From Terrimicrobiaceae bacterium (GTDB lineage: Bacteria; Verrucomicrobiota; Verrucomicrobiia; Chthoniobacterales; Terrimicrobiaceae), in NCBI GenBank assembly GCA_018402345.1, contig JAGYIV010000007.1:1-64000 (forward strand): DNA of 64,000 bases. Direction: 5' to 3'. Position numbers and translations under genes: made by a program. Shown here one piece after another: positions 1 through 9,668 of this stretch. Under the pieces are notes generated by a model, which saw only the letters and a list, made by a program, of their open reading frames with translations, did not search any database and was not told the DNA's origin. Positions within the stretch are counted from its first letter, which is position 1, and each line of letters opens with the position of its first letter.

Positions 1-39
1 TGGGTCCACCTCAAAATGACCCGAGGCAAAAAACCTGGA

Positions 40-535
40 GGGCGATGCGCCGTCAGCGCCGTGGTATCCGAGCCGAGCTTTCATTTACAAGGTAGGGGCG
101 GATCGCCGAGCGGCCCCAAGATTCAGGCGCAACGCGCCGCCAACCCAAAATCCACCATCCACCATCCACCATCCAAAATCTCCCGCCTCCTTCTCCCGCC
201 ACTGCATCACGCCGGAGTCGCCAAGCGCGTAGGAGGACTGTCATCTCCTGCCAATCCAAAATTCAAAATCCAAAATCCACCATTTGCTTCACCAACCCAC
301 CATCCCAAAACCCACCATTCAAAAGCCAAAATCCAAAATCTCCCGCCTCCTTCTCCCGCCCCTTTCATCTTTCTGCCTGCTTCGCTTCGCTACGGTTGGC
401 TCCCAGCCTACACATTCGACTTTCCCGCAGCCTATGCGCTCTCGCGCGGGTGTTCATACTTCTTACTTCTTACTTCGCTTCCCCCCTGTTGCAGTCTTTG
501 CGACAACCCTGGGTTCAGGATTCGTTGAAATGATC
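40..535. repeat. Long dispersed repeat, copy A
   Basis: A long stretch recurs at about 2683-3000. Shared blocks are the segment starting ggagggcgatgcgccgtcag, the tract around ggtaggggcggatcgccgag, and the tract containing ggttggctcccagcctacac through to cccctgttgcag. Copy A carries roughly 150 extra bases of heptamer repeats between the shared blocks. Together the copies bracket the DUF1016 and four-helix-bundle genes as direct repeats. A short open frame runs through it, but its composition follows the repeats and I do not call it a gene. Confidence 0.75.
145..350. repeat. Heptanucleotide tandem arrays (CCAAAAT/CCACCAT)
   Basis: Period-7 units such as ccaaaat, ccaccat and tcaaaat are strung together at about 155-180, 258-285 and 296-340, each run ending in ctcccgcctccttctcccgc. 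The exact 7-base period over several units is directly visible. Similar heptamer minisatellites are known in other phyla as short tandemly repeated sequences; here they cluster on both sides of the four-helix-bundle gene. Confidence 0.75.
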
Positions 536-549
536 TTTTCGCTATCAGA

Positions 550-700
550 AATCCACCATCCACCATCCACCATCCAAAATCTCCGCTCGTTACGCGTTAC
601 CAGCAACTCGCTACTGCGCCTTCGGCGCAATCCTCCTTCCTGCAAATCCTATCCTCCTGTCTAAAATTCACCCAAAATCCAAAATCAATATTCCGCTTCT
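550..700. repeat. Heptamer arrays of two families
   Basis: Positions 550-580 carry ccaccat x3 then ccaaaat. Positions 583-617 carry a second period-7 family which on the reverse strand reads tagcgag, taacgcg, taacgag. A further ccaaaat pair lies near 670-687, just before the DUF1016 gene. The second family recurs at 16445-16472. Confidence 0.65.
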
Positions 701-718
701 GCCTGACCATCAAATCTC

Positions 719-1864
719 ATGAACTTCGACCAACTCGTTGACCTTTGCCGCAAGACCCACGAGCAACTCCTGCTTGCGGCCAACCGCAGCATAGACACTC
801 ACCTCGTGGCTCGAAACTTCCTTTTTGGCCTCTATATCGTCCAATTCGAACAGGAGGGTGCGGATCGGGCTCGATATGGAAAACAAACACTCAAAGAGCT
901 TTCCAACGCCTTGAAGCCCTCCGCCAGTCGAGGTTTCTCCGTCGACAACCTCGAACTGATGCGGCGCTTTTATCTCGAATATCGCTCCGCCATTCTTCGC
1001 CCGCCAATTTCCGAGACACCATCCCGGAAATCCCTTTCCGACACTCCAGGGAAATCCGAGACGCTGTCTCGGATTTCTGCCGAAGCGATCACGGCCAACT
1101 TCGCAGCCAACGAACTGATAAGCCAGCTTCCCCGCCGCTTCACGCTCGGATGGTCCCACTATGTTGAGTTACTCACCATCGATGGTGCCGAAGAGCGCCG
1201 ATTCTACGAGATCGAAGCCGCCGCCAACCAATGGAGCGTGCGCAAGCTCCAACGCCAGATTGCCAGCTCGCTATACCAACGCCTCGCCCTCAGCCGAGAC
1301 AAGAATGAGATTCGCCGCCTGGCCAGCGAAGGGCAGGTCGTCGAAAAAGCCGCCGACCTTGTTAAAAATCCGCTTGTGCTCGAATTCCTGGGCCTCGCCG
1401 ACCATCCCAGCTACTCTGAAGATGACCTCGAATCCGCCATCATTAGCCAACTGGAATCCTTCTTGCTCGAACTCGGAAAAGGCTTTCTCTTCGAAGCCCG
1501 CCAAAAACGCTTCACCTTCGACAACGACCACTTTCGCGTCGACCTCGTTTTCTACAACCGCCTCCTGCGTTGCTATGTGCTCATCGACCTCAAGCGAGAC
1601 AAACTCACCCACCAAGACCTCGGGCAGATGCAAATGTATGTGAATTACTTCGATCGGCATGTGAAGTTGCCCGACGAGTCGCCTAGCGTCGGCATCCTCC
1701 TTTGCCACCGTAAAAACGATGCTCTGGTTGAACTCACTCTCCCGCCCGATACCAATATCTTCGCCTCGAAATACCAGCTCTACTTGCCGACCAAGGAAGA
1801 GTTCAAAGCCCGCCTGGAAAGCATCACCACCAGTTTGGACGATTCCCGCCATGCCGACAGATAA
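719..1864 (+). CDS. PDDEXK nuclease-like protein, DUF1016 (YhcG) family
   Basis: A 381-residue protein typical in length and order for DUF1016/YhcG: an N-terminal helical DUF1016_N part (about residues 1-180) and a C-terminal PD-(D/E)XK-like domain (about 230-355). Visible likely active-site residues are D275 in FRVDLVFYN and D290-x-K292 in IDLKRDK. The family is common near restriction-modification and mobile DNA and is predicted to be a nuclease. I keep the ATG at 719 because the protein then begins like its relatives. Residues about 97-120 are a Ser/Thr-rich stretch encoded by a DNA hairpin, described separately. The gene sits between heptamer arrays, with its own promoter not evident. Confidence 0.85.
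   Translation: MNFDQLVDLCRKTHEQLLLAANRSIDTHLVARNFLFGLYIVQFEQEGADRARYGKQTLKELSNALKPSASRGFSVDNLELMRRFYLEYRSAILRPPISETPSRKSLSDTPGKSETLSRISAEAITANFAANELISQLPRRFTLGWSHYVELLTIDGAEERRFYEIEAAANQWSVRKLQRQIASSLYQRLALSRDKNEIRRLASEGQVVEKAADLVKNPLVLEFLGLADHPSYSEDDLESAIISQLESFLLELGKGFLFEARQKRFTFDNDHFRVDLVFYNRLLRCYVLIDLKRDKLTHQDLGQMQMYVNYFDRHVKLPDESPSVGILLCHRKNDALVELTLPPDTNIFASKYQLYLPTKEEFKARLESITTSLDDSRHADR
1051..1077. repeat. Perfect 12-bp inverted repeat inside the DUF1016 gene
   Basis: Arms gaaatccgagac and gtctcggatttc are exact reverse complements separated by gct. The preceding 40 bases contain further partial copies (ccgagac, ggaaatccc), so this looks like an inserted palindromic mini-repeat read in frame as a linker between the two DUF1016 domains. 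Confidence 0.8.
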
Positions 1865-1922
1865 ACCCAACAGCCGCCTGCAAAAATACCGCTTCACCGG
1901 AAAAGGCCGCGCGGGCTGCGAA

Positions 1923-2043
1923 ATTTTGAATGAGCAATTTTGAATTCTGAATGAATCCACCATCCAACATTCAACATCCAGTCTCACCCCTGAAAATCCA
2001 TGACTCCATGAGGGAATTTTAAATTTTAAATGCTGAATTTTGA
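1923..2043. repeat. Divergent heptamer arrays abutting the start of the four-helix-bundle gene
   Basis: Period-7 units in reverse orientation (attttgaatga types) are followed by forward units (ccaacat, tcaacat) and then again by reverse units (tttaaat, tttgaat) that run directly into the ATG at 2044. The start codon lies within the last unit. Confidence 0.65.
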
Positions 2044-2397
2044 ATGAAAGAAGCGAACCCGATTTTAGAAATTAGCTATCGTTTCGCCCTCGATGTCACG
2101 GCGGCAGCAAGGATCATGCGCGAGCGTAAGGAATACGACCTTGCCTCCCAATTTTGGCGCTCCGGGACAAGCATCGGCGCGAATGTCGAAGAAGCCCAAG
2201 CCGCGCAAAGTCGGGCTGATTTCAAGTCCAAGATGGGAATCGCGGCGAAAGAGGCACGCGAAACCATCTACTGGCTCCGCTTGGCCCGCGACACTGGGAT
2301 TCTTGGCCCCAAGAATGCGGAAGACCTCCTGGCACAAGCTTCAAGCATTCAAAAAATCCTCACCTCCATTGTCAAAACCACCTCCGAAAATCCCTGA
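2044..2397 (+). CDS. Four helix bundle protein (S23/IVP family)
   Basis: 117 residues. The order of features matches the 23S-rRNA-intervening-sequence four-helix-bundle family: an N-terminal helix with SYRFALDV, the conserved turn WRSGTSIGANVEEAQ (about residues 38-52) and a later helix KEARETIYWLRLARDTG. Relatives form small all-helical oligomers and include the Avd accessory protein of diversity-generating retroelements; no reverse transcriptase is present here. The molecular role of free-standing members is not established. The gene is framed on both sides by heptamer arrays that touch its start and begin again within 20 bases of its stop. Confidence 0.85.
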   Translation: MKEANPILEISYRFALDVTAAARIMRERKEYDLASQFWRSGTSIGANVEEAQAAQSRADFKSKMGIAAKEARETIYWLRLARDTGILGPKNAEDLLAQASSIQKILTSIVKTTSENP

Positions 2398-2399
2398 CT

Positions 2400-2625
2400 C
2401 CAAGGGGGAAATTTTGAATGATCCCAAGGTCCCCAAACCCATAATCCAACATTCAACATCCCTCTTCATTCCAACATCGGCCGAAGGCCAATTTCCCATT
2501 CCGCCTTTCGAATTTCACCAACCCACCATTCAACATCCAAAATTCACCATTAGGCTTCTCCTCGCCCCAACCCACCATTCAAAATCCATAATTAAAAATC
2601 CAACATAAGCCAAAGTTCTCGGAAA
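2400..2625. repeat. Heptamer arrays downstream of the four-helix-bundle gene
   Basis: Units ccataat, ccaacat, tcaacat, ccaccat, ccaaaat and ccataat recur with period 7 at about 2440-2465, 2518-2550 and 2570-2608. No coding frame is supported here. Confidence 0.65.
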
Positions 2626-2682
2626 CTTCGAAGCCCGGAAAACTCCCAAATGAATCCAAAATCCACAATCTTCAAAAAATCC

Positions 2683-3000
2683 GGAGGGCGATGCGCCGTC
2701 AGCGCCGTGGTATCCGGAGCCGAGCTTTCATTTACAAGGTAGGGGCGGATCGCCGAGCGGCTCCCAAGATTCAGGCGCAACGCGCCGCCAACCCAAAATC
2801 CAAAATCCAAAATCCAAAATCTCCCGCCTCCTTCTCCCGCCCCTTTCATCCTTCCACCTGCTTCGCTACGGTTGGCTCCCAGCCTACACATTCGACTTTC
2901 CCGCAGCCTATGCGCTCTCGCGCGGGTGTTCCTACTTCATCCTTCTTACTTCTTACTTCGCTTCCCCCCTGTTGCAGCTTTTGCGACACCCCCCAACCGA
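2683..3000. repeat. Long dispersed repeat, copy B
   Basis: Near-identical to the shared blocks of copy A (40-535), in the same orientation, but with only a short ccaaaat run (about 2797-2821) between the blocks. Roughly 2.6 kb separates equivalent positions of the two copies. Confidence 0.75.
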
Positions 3001-3079
3001 GACTGCATGGAAATGATCACAGACAAAACGAACCCATCTGGAAGCAGCGAGCACTAGCATAGCCAAGAATCCCCACCCT

Positions 3080-3340
3080 ATGTGCCCTCAGCCCCCAATT
3101 TGGAACTCGATTTATAAAAATCTCTGTAAATTCCATGCGAACAAATGCCCGACCGCTCCTCCGCCTCCGGTCCCTTTGATTCTTGCGGGATGGGCGTTCA
3201 GTAGTGATGGGCAGAAAGCGACCCGCTGGCAGGATACCCTTGATTGGGTGCAAACCCATGGGGCACTCGATTTGATCCCAGAACTTTGCGAGTCCGATTT
3301 TTACGGGGCACCCAGAGCGCAAGCAGGGCCAGATTTATGA
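3080..3340 (+). CDS. Hypothetical protein, 86 aa
   Basis: A small protein with a coding-like core VPLILAGWAFSSDGQKATRW (residues 32-51) followed by LDWVQTHG and ELCESDFYG. I recall similar short unknown proteins in proteobacteria but cannot assign a function. No signal peptide or membrane segment. Its stop overlaps the next start by ATGA, so it is probably the first gene of the restriction-island transcript. Confidence 0.5.
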   Translation: MCPQPPIWNSIYKNLCKFHANKCPTAPPPPVPLILAGWAFSSDGQKATRWQDTLDWVQTHGALDLIPELCESDFYGAPRAQAGPDL

Positions 3341-4004
3341 GCAAGACAATCAAAACCACCCAAGTGGACGCCAATGTATACAACAGGCTCTGCGAAGTCG
3401 TTAAGGACGGGACATTTGTCAGCATTGATTTCTCTCCATGGCACAAAGGTTGTGACACTTGCCTTGATGCGACCTGCGATTGGCCTGAGCTGCAGGACGA
3501 GATGGAAGAATGGTATTACGAAAATATTAGCGAATTCGATGTCCATACCACGCTTTATTTAACACCAGAAATAACTAATGATCAACTGCTTTTTAAGATA
3601 TATACTGTATGGGATCGCAACTTTGACCAGTTTAGCGATCTGAGCAAAGAATGGGACGAGGAATTGTTTCAAGACTTTGTCTTCGATTTGCTGCCGAAAG
3701 CGATTAAAGAGAAGGCACCTTCAGAAAATCTGTGGGTTTCAGTTGATTTGGAATATGAACCTAAAAAACTATCCGTAAAGCAGTTTTCTGTGACTGATTC
3801 TGGCAAAAGCGCAAATATCTGGTAGGTGCATTATCGCCTGAAAATCTCGAGGCCGTCGGCAAATATGTCCTCGAATGGTGTCAAAAAAATCATGGGCCGC
3901 AGGACAACTTTTCGATTTCGATCGAGAATAATGAGGTTCGCGGCGTGGTTTCTGCCGGCGAGAGCGTCTCGAATTTAGTGGTTCCTAAGGAGGGAAAAGC
4001 ATGA
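3337..4004 (+). pseudogene. Hypothetical protein, frameshifted
   Basis: The first frame runs from the ATG at 3337 to a TAG at 3823-3825 (162 aa, acidic, ending GKSANIW). A second frame then continues as VGALSPENLEAVGKYVLEWC up to the TGA at 4002-4004, and the join works if one G is missing in ctggtaggt near 3822. The restored product would be about 222 aa. The function is not recognised. It overlaps its neighbours on both sides by ATGA, consistent with one operon. Confidence 0.55.
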
Positions 4005-4354
4005 CGATAACACTTCAACCTCTTGGCAAAGATTTGGGGGCTGTCTCGGCCCACATTTTCAATTTCAGGCGTTCTTTCCCGCTAATCTCCCATCCTGGAT
4101 TTCAGGAACTTATTCTTGGAATTAGCAAAATTGTCGAGGGCTCAACAGTAAAAGGCATTGTCATTGACCATACATCTTTCGGGGAGTTTAGAGCTTTCGG
4201 TTTAGTTGAAACCCTATTGATGGTTTTCCCAAAGTTCCATCGGCGAGGATATAGGCGGGCGGTTGTCTCACTTTTAAGGAAGAAACTCAGGTTTTTGTTT
4301 CGGCAACTTCGAATCCTGCAAGCCAAGCGTTTTTTAACATCCAATCCGCTCTGA
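4001..4354 (+). CDS. Hypothetical protein, probably frameshifted
   Basis: Begins at an ATGA overlap. The first about 70 residues read like a real protein (FPLISHPGFQELILGISKIV; KGIVIDHTSFGEF). The arginine-rich end after about position 4210 does not, whereas another frame from about 4263 reads CLTFKEETQVFVSATSNP and IPAYSTNRYRRLQDIAEKNN. I infer a frameshift near 4210-4260 and a true end near 4440. Function unknown. Confidence 0.45.
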   Translation: MTITLQPLGKDLGAVSAHIFNFRRSFPLISHPGFQELILGISKIVEGSTVKGIVIDHTSFGEFRAFGLVETLLMVFPKFHRRGYRRAVVSLLRKKLRFLFRQLRILQAKRFLTSNPL

Positions 4355-4399
4355 TTCCTGCTTATTCAACTAATCGTTACAGGCGTCTACAAGACATCG

Positions 4400-5504
4400 C
4401 AGAGAAAAACAACTGCCTCAAAAAAACCGTCAGCAGCTTGGCTGATCCGAGCCGAAGCGCGGTGAAGACGAAAACGCTGTCCTGTCGCGCGGCTTGGCGA
4501 TTATTGGCCACAGCGAGTTCCCGGATTTGAGCGGGCTCAAGAGCACCGACAAAATAGCAGCAGGCTACAAAGGTGACCCTGCCACACCCAAGTCTGTCAG
4601 CGCCCGCGCTGCCCAACTCGATAAGTTTGCGAATCAAGCGAAGATCGGGGATTTAGTTGCGCTTCCGCTCAAGCTGCAAAAAGGGATGGTCGCCCTGGGC
4701 TATATTTCTGGCCCTTACGCTTTCACTAAAATCAACGGCATAGGTCGGCACACGCGGCCAGTAGATTGGGTGATTCAAATCCCGCGAACATCCTTCGAGC
4801 AAGACCTGCTGGACTCCCTCGGTGCCTATAATACCGTCGCGCCAATCACCAGGAATGGCGCTTTGGACCGCCTCGCTGCCCTTGCGCAAGGAAAGCCTGA
4901 TCCGGGGCCGCCGAGCGGCGAGGAGTTTGTCACAGGCAGGGAACTTTAACGGGTAAAAACGAAGCCACTCGAACCCTCCGGTGACACCGACGAGGACGAA
5001 GGCTCATTCTCGCAGTTTGAAGATTTTAATACTCGTGCACGCGATCGTATCGAGCGGCATATACGGCACAAATTTCCTGCAGATATGCTCACTTCTCTGA
5101 TTGTCGAGATTCTGCGTGCGGATGGATATACCGTCGCAAACCTCGGGGGCAGTGGACCGGATGGCGGGCAGGATATCTTCGCTGCAAAAGGTCAATTTGG
5201 TTTTGAAGGGCCCACCATCGTTGCCCAAATCAAAGCCAGAAGCCAGCTGGGCGATGTCAAGGACCTGCGCGAGCTGACGGGAGTGATGAACAGCCGGCAT
5301 GCCACACACTGCCTTTTTGTTTCATGGAGCGGCCTCACACGGGCCGCTGAAAAAAGAACCCGCGAGCAATGGTTTCGAGGCCTCCGGCTCTGGCAATCCG
5401 TGGATGTGGTGGATGCACTTTTGCGCGTTTACGAAAAACTACCCGAAGAAATCCAGCTTCAGATCCCGTTGGAGAGGGTCTGGGTGCTCGTGGACAAAGA
5501 TTAA
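4400..5504 (+). pseudogene. Mrr-like restriction endonuclease with PUA/EVE-like N-terminus, broken
   Basis: The N-terminal part reads AAWLIRAEAR (about 4433-4462), then after a one-base shift GEDENAVLSRGLAIIGHSEF and later HTRPVDWVIQIPR, a PUA/EVE-like sensor region. The C-terminal part (5085-5504) is an Mrr-cat PDDEXK domain with GGSGPDGGQDIF and IVAQIKARSQ, giving D, Q-x-K type catalytic residues, then TRAAEKRTREQW. The two parts are in the same frame but separated by an in-frame TAA at 4947-4949. Mrr enzymes cut modified foreign DNA. The start is not resolved. Only 22 bases separate it from hsdM, so it belongs to the restriction operon. Confidence 0.7.
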
Positions 5505-5526
5505 AAACAACAACCAAACCACAACT

Positions 5527-7598
5527 ATGAACGACACCTCAAAATTCAACGCCGTTGTCAGCTTCCTGTGGTCGATAGCGGACCTCCTCAACGGCGCTTT
5601 CAAGAAAAGCGAGTTTCAAAAAATTATCCTGCCTTTTACCGTGCTGCGGCGGCTGGATTATGCGCTGGAGAAAACCAAGGACAAGGTGCTGGAGGGCCGA
5701 GCGCTCTCTCAAAGGGCAGGGCCTTGGCAGCCGCCACGGCCAGCTCTGCCGCGCGGCGGGATATGCTTTCTACGACAGCTCGGCTACCACAGAGCCTCCG
5801 ATGACACGGTAGCCTCGCGGTACGCGTTGCGGAACCTCCGCCAGTATGTGATGGGCTTCTCCCCGAATGTTCGGGAAATCTTCGCCGCGTTTAATTTCGA
5901 CGACTCCATCCGCGACCTCGATCGCGTGAATCTGCTCTACCTGCTCATGGAGCGGTTCAATGAGAAGAGCAGAGATCGACCTTCGCCCCTCCCCGCCCTC
6001 ACCGAACCACGAGATGGGTTATGTCTTTGAGCACCTGCTCCGCAAATTCAACGAGGCCTTGAATGAAAACCCTGGTGAACACTTCACGCCCCGCGATGCG
6101 ATTCGCCTCATGGTCGATCTGGTGCTCATGCTGGATTCCCTGCTCGGCACGGGTGAGGGCGTGGCCCGCACCGTGAACGACTGCTGCTGCGGCACCGGCG
6201 GTATCCTGTCTATCACTAAGGATCACATCCTTGAGATTAACCCGCAGGCCAAGGTCTTCCTCTATGGCCAGGAGCTGAACCCGTTCACTTGGGCCATTGC
6301 CCGCGCCGACATGCTCATTCTTGAACCAGAGGGCAAGGACGCGGAAACATCAAGCTCGGCAGCACCCTCTCCAACGACCAGCTCGCGGACATGCGCTTCG
6401 ACCTCCAGTTCGTGAATCCTCCCTATGGCTACGAGTGGAGCAAGGACTACCGAGGCTGTCATGGCAGGAGGCCGCCAGGGCTTTGATGGCCGCTTTGGAG
6501 CCGGGACCCCGCGCAAGTCGGATGGCCAGATGCTCTTTTTGCAGCACCTCATCGCCCGCATGAACGACCCGGAGGAATCCCAGAGCCACATCGGCATTAT
6601 TCTCAACGGCTCGCCGCTCTTCACCGGCGGGGCAGACTCGGGCGAATCGGAGATCCGACGCTGGATATTTGGAGAACGACTGGCTGGAAGCCATCGTCGC
6701 CCTGCCTGCAGCAGATTTTCTACAACACCGGCATCGGCACCTACATCTGGCTCTTGAGCAACCGCAAGCCAGCTGCCCACCGGGGCAAGGTCATGTTGGT
6801 CGATGCCTCTGGTGAGGAATTCTGGTCGCCCATGTCCAAGAGCCTCGGCAGCAAACGCCGCGAAATCACCGAAACCCACAAACAGGCCATTCTCCAGTTG
6901 GTCAAGGCCCGCAAGGAAGGCCCGCATGTGAAGATCTTCGACACCACGGATTTCGGCTACCGCGAAATCAAGGTGCTGCGACCGCTTAAGCTCCGCTTCG
7001 AGGTCACTGACCGAGTCGCTCGCCCGTCTCGACACTCAGTCGGCCTTCAGGAATCTGGCCGTGAGCAAAAAGAAAGCCGCTGCCGAGCAGAAGCGCGAGG
7101 AGCAGGAGGGCCAAGCCCTGCAAGCCGAGATCCGCGCCGCCCTGCAAACGCTCGCAGGACAGACCTACATGAACCGCGATAAGTTCACCGCCGCTCTGGA
7201 GGCCGTGCTCAAGAAGGCCGGACTGAAGCTCAAGGCTCCCGTGCTCAAAGCGATCTTGGCAGGCATCGGCGAGCGTGATGATGCGGCCGAGATCTGCCGC
7301 GACAGCCAAGGAAATCCCGAGCCTGATTCTGACCTGAACGATACCGAGAATGTGCCTCTCAAGGAATCCATCGAGTCCTACTTCGCCCGCGAGGTCACGC
7401 CGCATGTGCCCGACGCGTGGATTGATACCGCCTACTGCGATGCCGAAGGACGGCAAGGTGGGGCGCGTGGGCTACGAGATCCCGTTCAATCGACATTTTT
7501 ATGTCTTCCAACCGCCCCGCACCCTCAGCGCGATTGATACCGACCTGAAAGCCACCACCGACCGTATTCTCACGATGATTGGGGGGCTGACCCAATGA
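5527..7598 (+). pseudogene. hsdM: Type I restriction-modification DNA methylase HsdM, multiply frameshifted
   Basis: The intact start MNDTSKFNAVVSFLWSIADL and the SAM-dependent N6-adenine methylase hallmarks are spread over several frames: GYVFEHLLRKFNEALNENP, FTPRDAIRLMVDL, NDCCCGTGGILS (motif I-like), [14 protein letters not shown] (catalytic NPPY), [10 protein letters not shown], and a C-terminal coiled region KKKAAAEQKREEQ. At least seven frame changes are needed, around 5700, 5800, 5975, 6350, 6470, 6665, 6710, 7015 and 7440, to read about 690 residues. As written the gene cannot make a working protein. Its stop overlaps hsdS by ATGA. Confidence 0.85.
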
Positions 7599-8966
7599 GC
7601 TTCCCGCGTTATCCGAAATACAAGGCCAGCGGAGTTAAATGGCTCGGTGATGTGCCGGAGGAGTGGGAAATAAAGCGCTCGGACAGCTTCTTGACATACT
7701 CCCGAGCTCAACTTGACCCTAAGGAATTTCAGGGACTTGAAGTGTTCCACTATTCTATTCCTGTTGTTCAGGAAATTGGACAGCCAATTTAGAAGACGGG
7801 TCTGAGATCGCGAGCGGTAAGCAGGTCGTCAAAAAGAAGGTTGTCTTGGTCTCCAAACTGAATCCGCGCAAGGGGACAATCTGTATCGCAGAGCCTCAAA
7901 ATGCACTTACCCTTTGCTCCACTGAGTTTGTGGCGCTTGAACCCAATGGATGCGACATCCGATATCTTAGCTATTTGGTCAGAACAGAGGGCTTTCGCCA
8001 GGGTCTTGAATCAAAAGTAACATCCGTAACAAACAGTCATCAGCGCGCAAATCCCGTAGATATTTACCGGTTCTGGACATGCGTGGCCTGACCTCACCGA
8101 GCAAACGGCCATTGCGGAGTTTCTGGACCGGGAGACGGGGAAGATTGATGGCTGGTGGCGGAGCAGCGGCGGCTTGATTGGAACTGCTGAAAGAAAAACG
8201 CCAGCCGTCATCTCCCACGCCGTCACCAAAGGCCTCAACCCCCACGCCCCCATGAAGCCTTCCGGCATCGAATGGCTCGGCGATGTGCCGGACGGGGGGT
8301 GGTGCGGTCATTACGACGTGCAATTGAATGTGGCAGGCTTTGCAGTCAGGAACGGCCGGTGAGCCTTTGATACGCGACGATGGAGTTGCAGTCGTACAAA
8401 ATGCGTAACCTCGCGTTCTGTTTCAAGCGAGGGAGACCAGATTTATCGAGGCAACGTCGCATTCTGAAATCATCGGCCCAGCGAACGGAACGACGGCTTC
8501 TGATGGTGATGATGTGGCCTGCGGGTATGGTCGGGCAGCTCTAGGCGAAACGGGCAGCTTGGGTCACTTTGCGCGGGTCGATGCAGCCGACCTTCCCTGC
8601 CGGCTCAACCAACAGTGTCGGCAGCCTTCAGGCCCGCTAGCTTTCCCCAAAGCTAGCTCTGCTACCTTCATCGAACAGGTTACTCGGACGTTCCTTGCGG
8701 CACGATGACGGAACAAATCATGCTTCTTGTTACGGGCACAGCTCAATACAATGTAAGTTCTGAGCAAGTGCAGTCATGCATCTTTGCGCTACCTTCGCTA
8801 TCTGAGCAGGCTGCCATCGTCGAGTTTCTGGACACCGAAGCTCGCCAAATTCGACACCCTCACCGCCGAAGCTCAACGCGCCATCGACCTCCTGCAAGAA
8901 CGCCGCACCGCGCTGATCTCTGCCGCCGTCACAGGCAAGATTGATGTGAGAGAGGTTCCCCTATGA
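7595..8966 (+). pseudogene. hsdS: Type I restriction specificity subunit HsdS, multiply frameshifted
   Basis: Typical HsdS layout: start MSFPRYPKYKASGVKWLGDV, a first target-recognition domain, a central conserved region with EFLDRETGKID and [20 protein letters not shown], a second recognition domain beginning KPSGIEWLGDVP (about 8250), and a final conserved repeat [11 protein letters not shown], then [19 protein letters not shown]. Breaks lie near 7785, 8070, 8160, 8310, several points between 8360 and 8760, and near 8840. The second recognition domain is hard to read in any frame. It overlaps hsdM and the DUF3800 gene by ATGA. Confidence 0.8.
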
Positions 8967-9668
8967 AATTCGACACCTACTGCGACGAATCCCGGCCGGA
9001 AGCTTTATCGACGCGATCCGAGAGCGGCGCGCGGTATTTGGTGATCGGAAGCCTGTGGTTGCCCACGGAGCAACGCGAACAGCGCAAAGCCGAGCTTCAC
9101 GCGCTCAAGAACGCCGGAAAGATTGGCGGGGAGCTAAAGTGGAGTAAAGTTTCCCATTCCAGAGTCGCCGCCTATCAGGAGCCTTGTGGATTGGTTTTTC
9201 GGAGCAGATGAGAATCTTCGTTTTCGGGCGATCGTGGTGGATCGGGCGAAGGTCGACTTGGTCAAGTTCCACAACGCTGATGGGGAATTGGGATTCTACA
9301 AGTTTTACTACCAGCTATTGCATCACTGGATACTGGACCAGAACGACTACACGATCTTCTGCGATCTGAAGCGAAATCGGGAGCAGGACCGCTTGCATGT
9401 GCTCCAGAAGGTGCTGAACCGCTCGAATCTCACCTCGGATATCTCCACGGTGCAGGGGATCGAGTCGAAGCAATCGGTGCTGATCCAGGCGGTGGATGTG
9501 TTGACGGGGGCAATTGCCGCCAAGTTCAACCAGAGCGCGGCCGCCGGAACGGCGAAGAGAGGAATCATCGAGCGGATCGAGTCGAAAATCAGGCACCCAA
9601 TCCGGCACACGCCAATGGGTGAAAGAAAGTTCAATATTTTTGAAATCCAACCTGGAGGAGGGTGGTGA
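8963..9668 (+). CDS. DUF3800 domain-containing protein (one frameshift)
   Basis: The start [13 protein letters not shown] carries the DUF3800 acidic motif (YxDES) and [10 protein letters not shown]. After a one-base shift near 9175 the second frame continues [38 protein letters not shown] and [18 protein letters not shown], ending at the TGA at 9666. DUF3800 has a predicted RNase-H-like fold and is frequent in defence and mobile loci, but its role is unproven. Restored length is about 235 aa. ATGA overlaps link it to hsdS upstream and to the following small gene. Confidence 0.75.

Noticed and set aside
16-664. Open frames of 126-170 aa at the left edge
   Set aside because: They run through tandem and dispersed repeats, are Pro/Ser/Arg-rich and are partly repeated at copy B.
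2044-2397. Avd of a diversity-generating retroelement
   Set aside because: No reverse transcriptase, template or variable repeat pair was seen nearby; the protein fits the generic S23 family.
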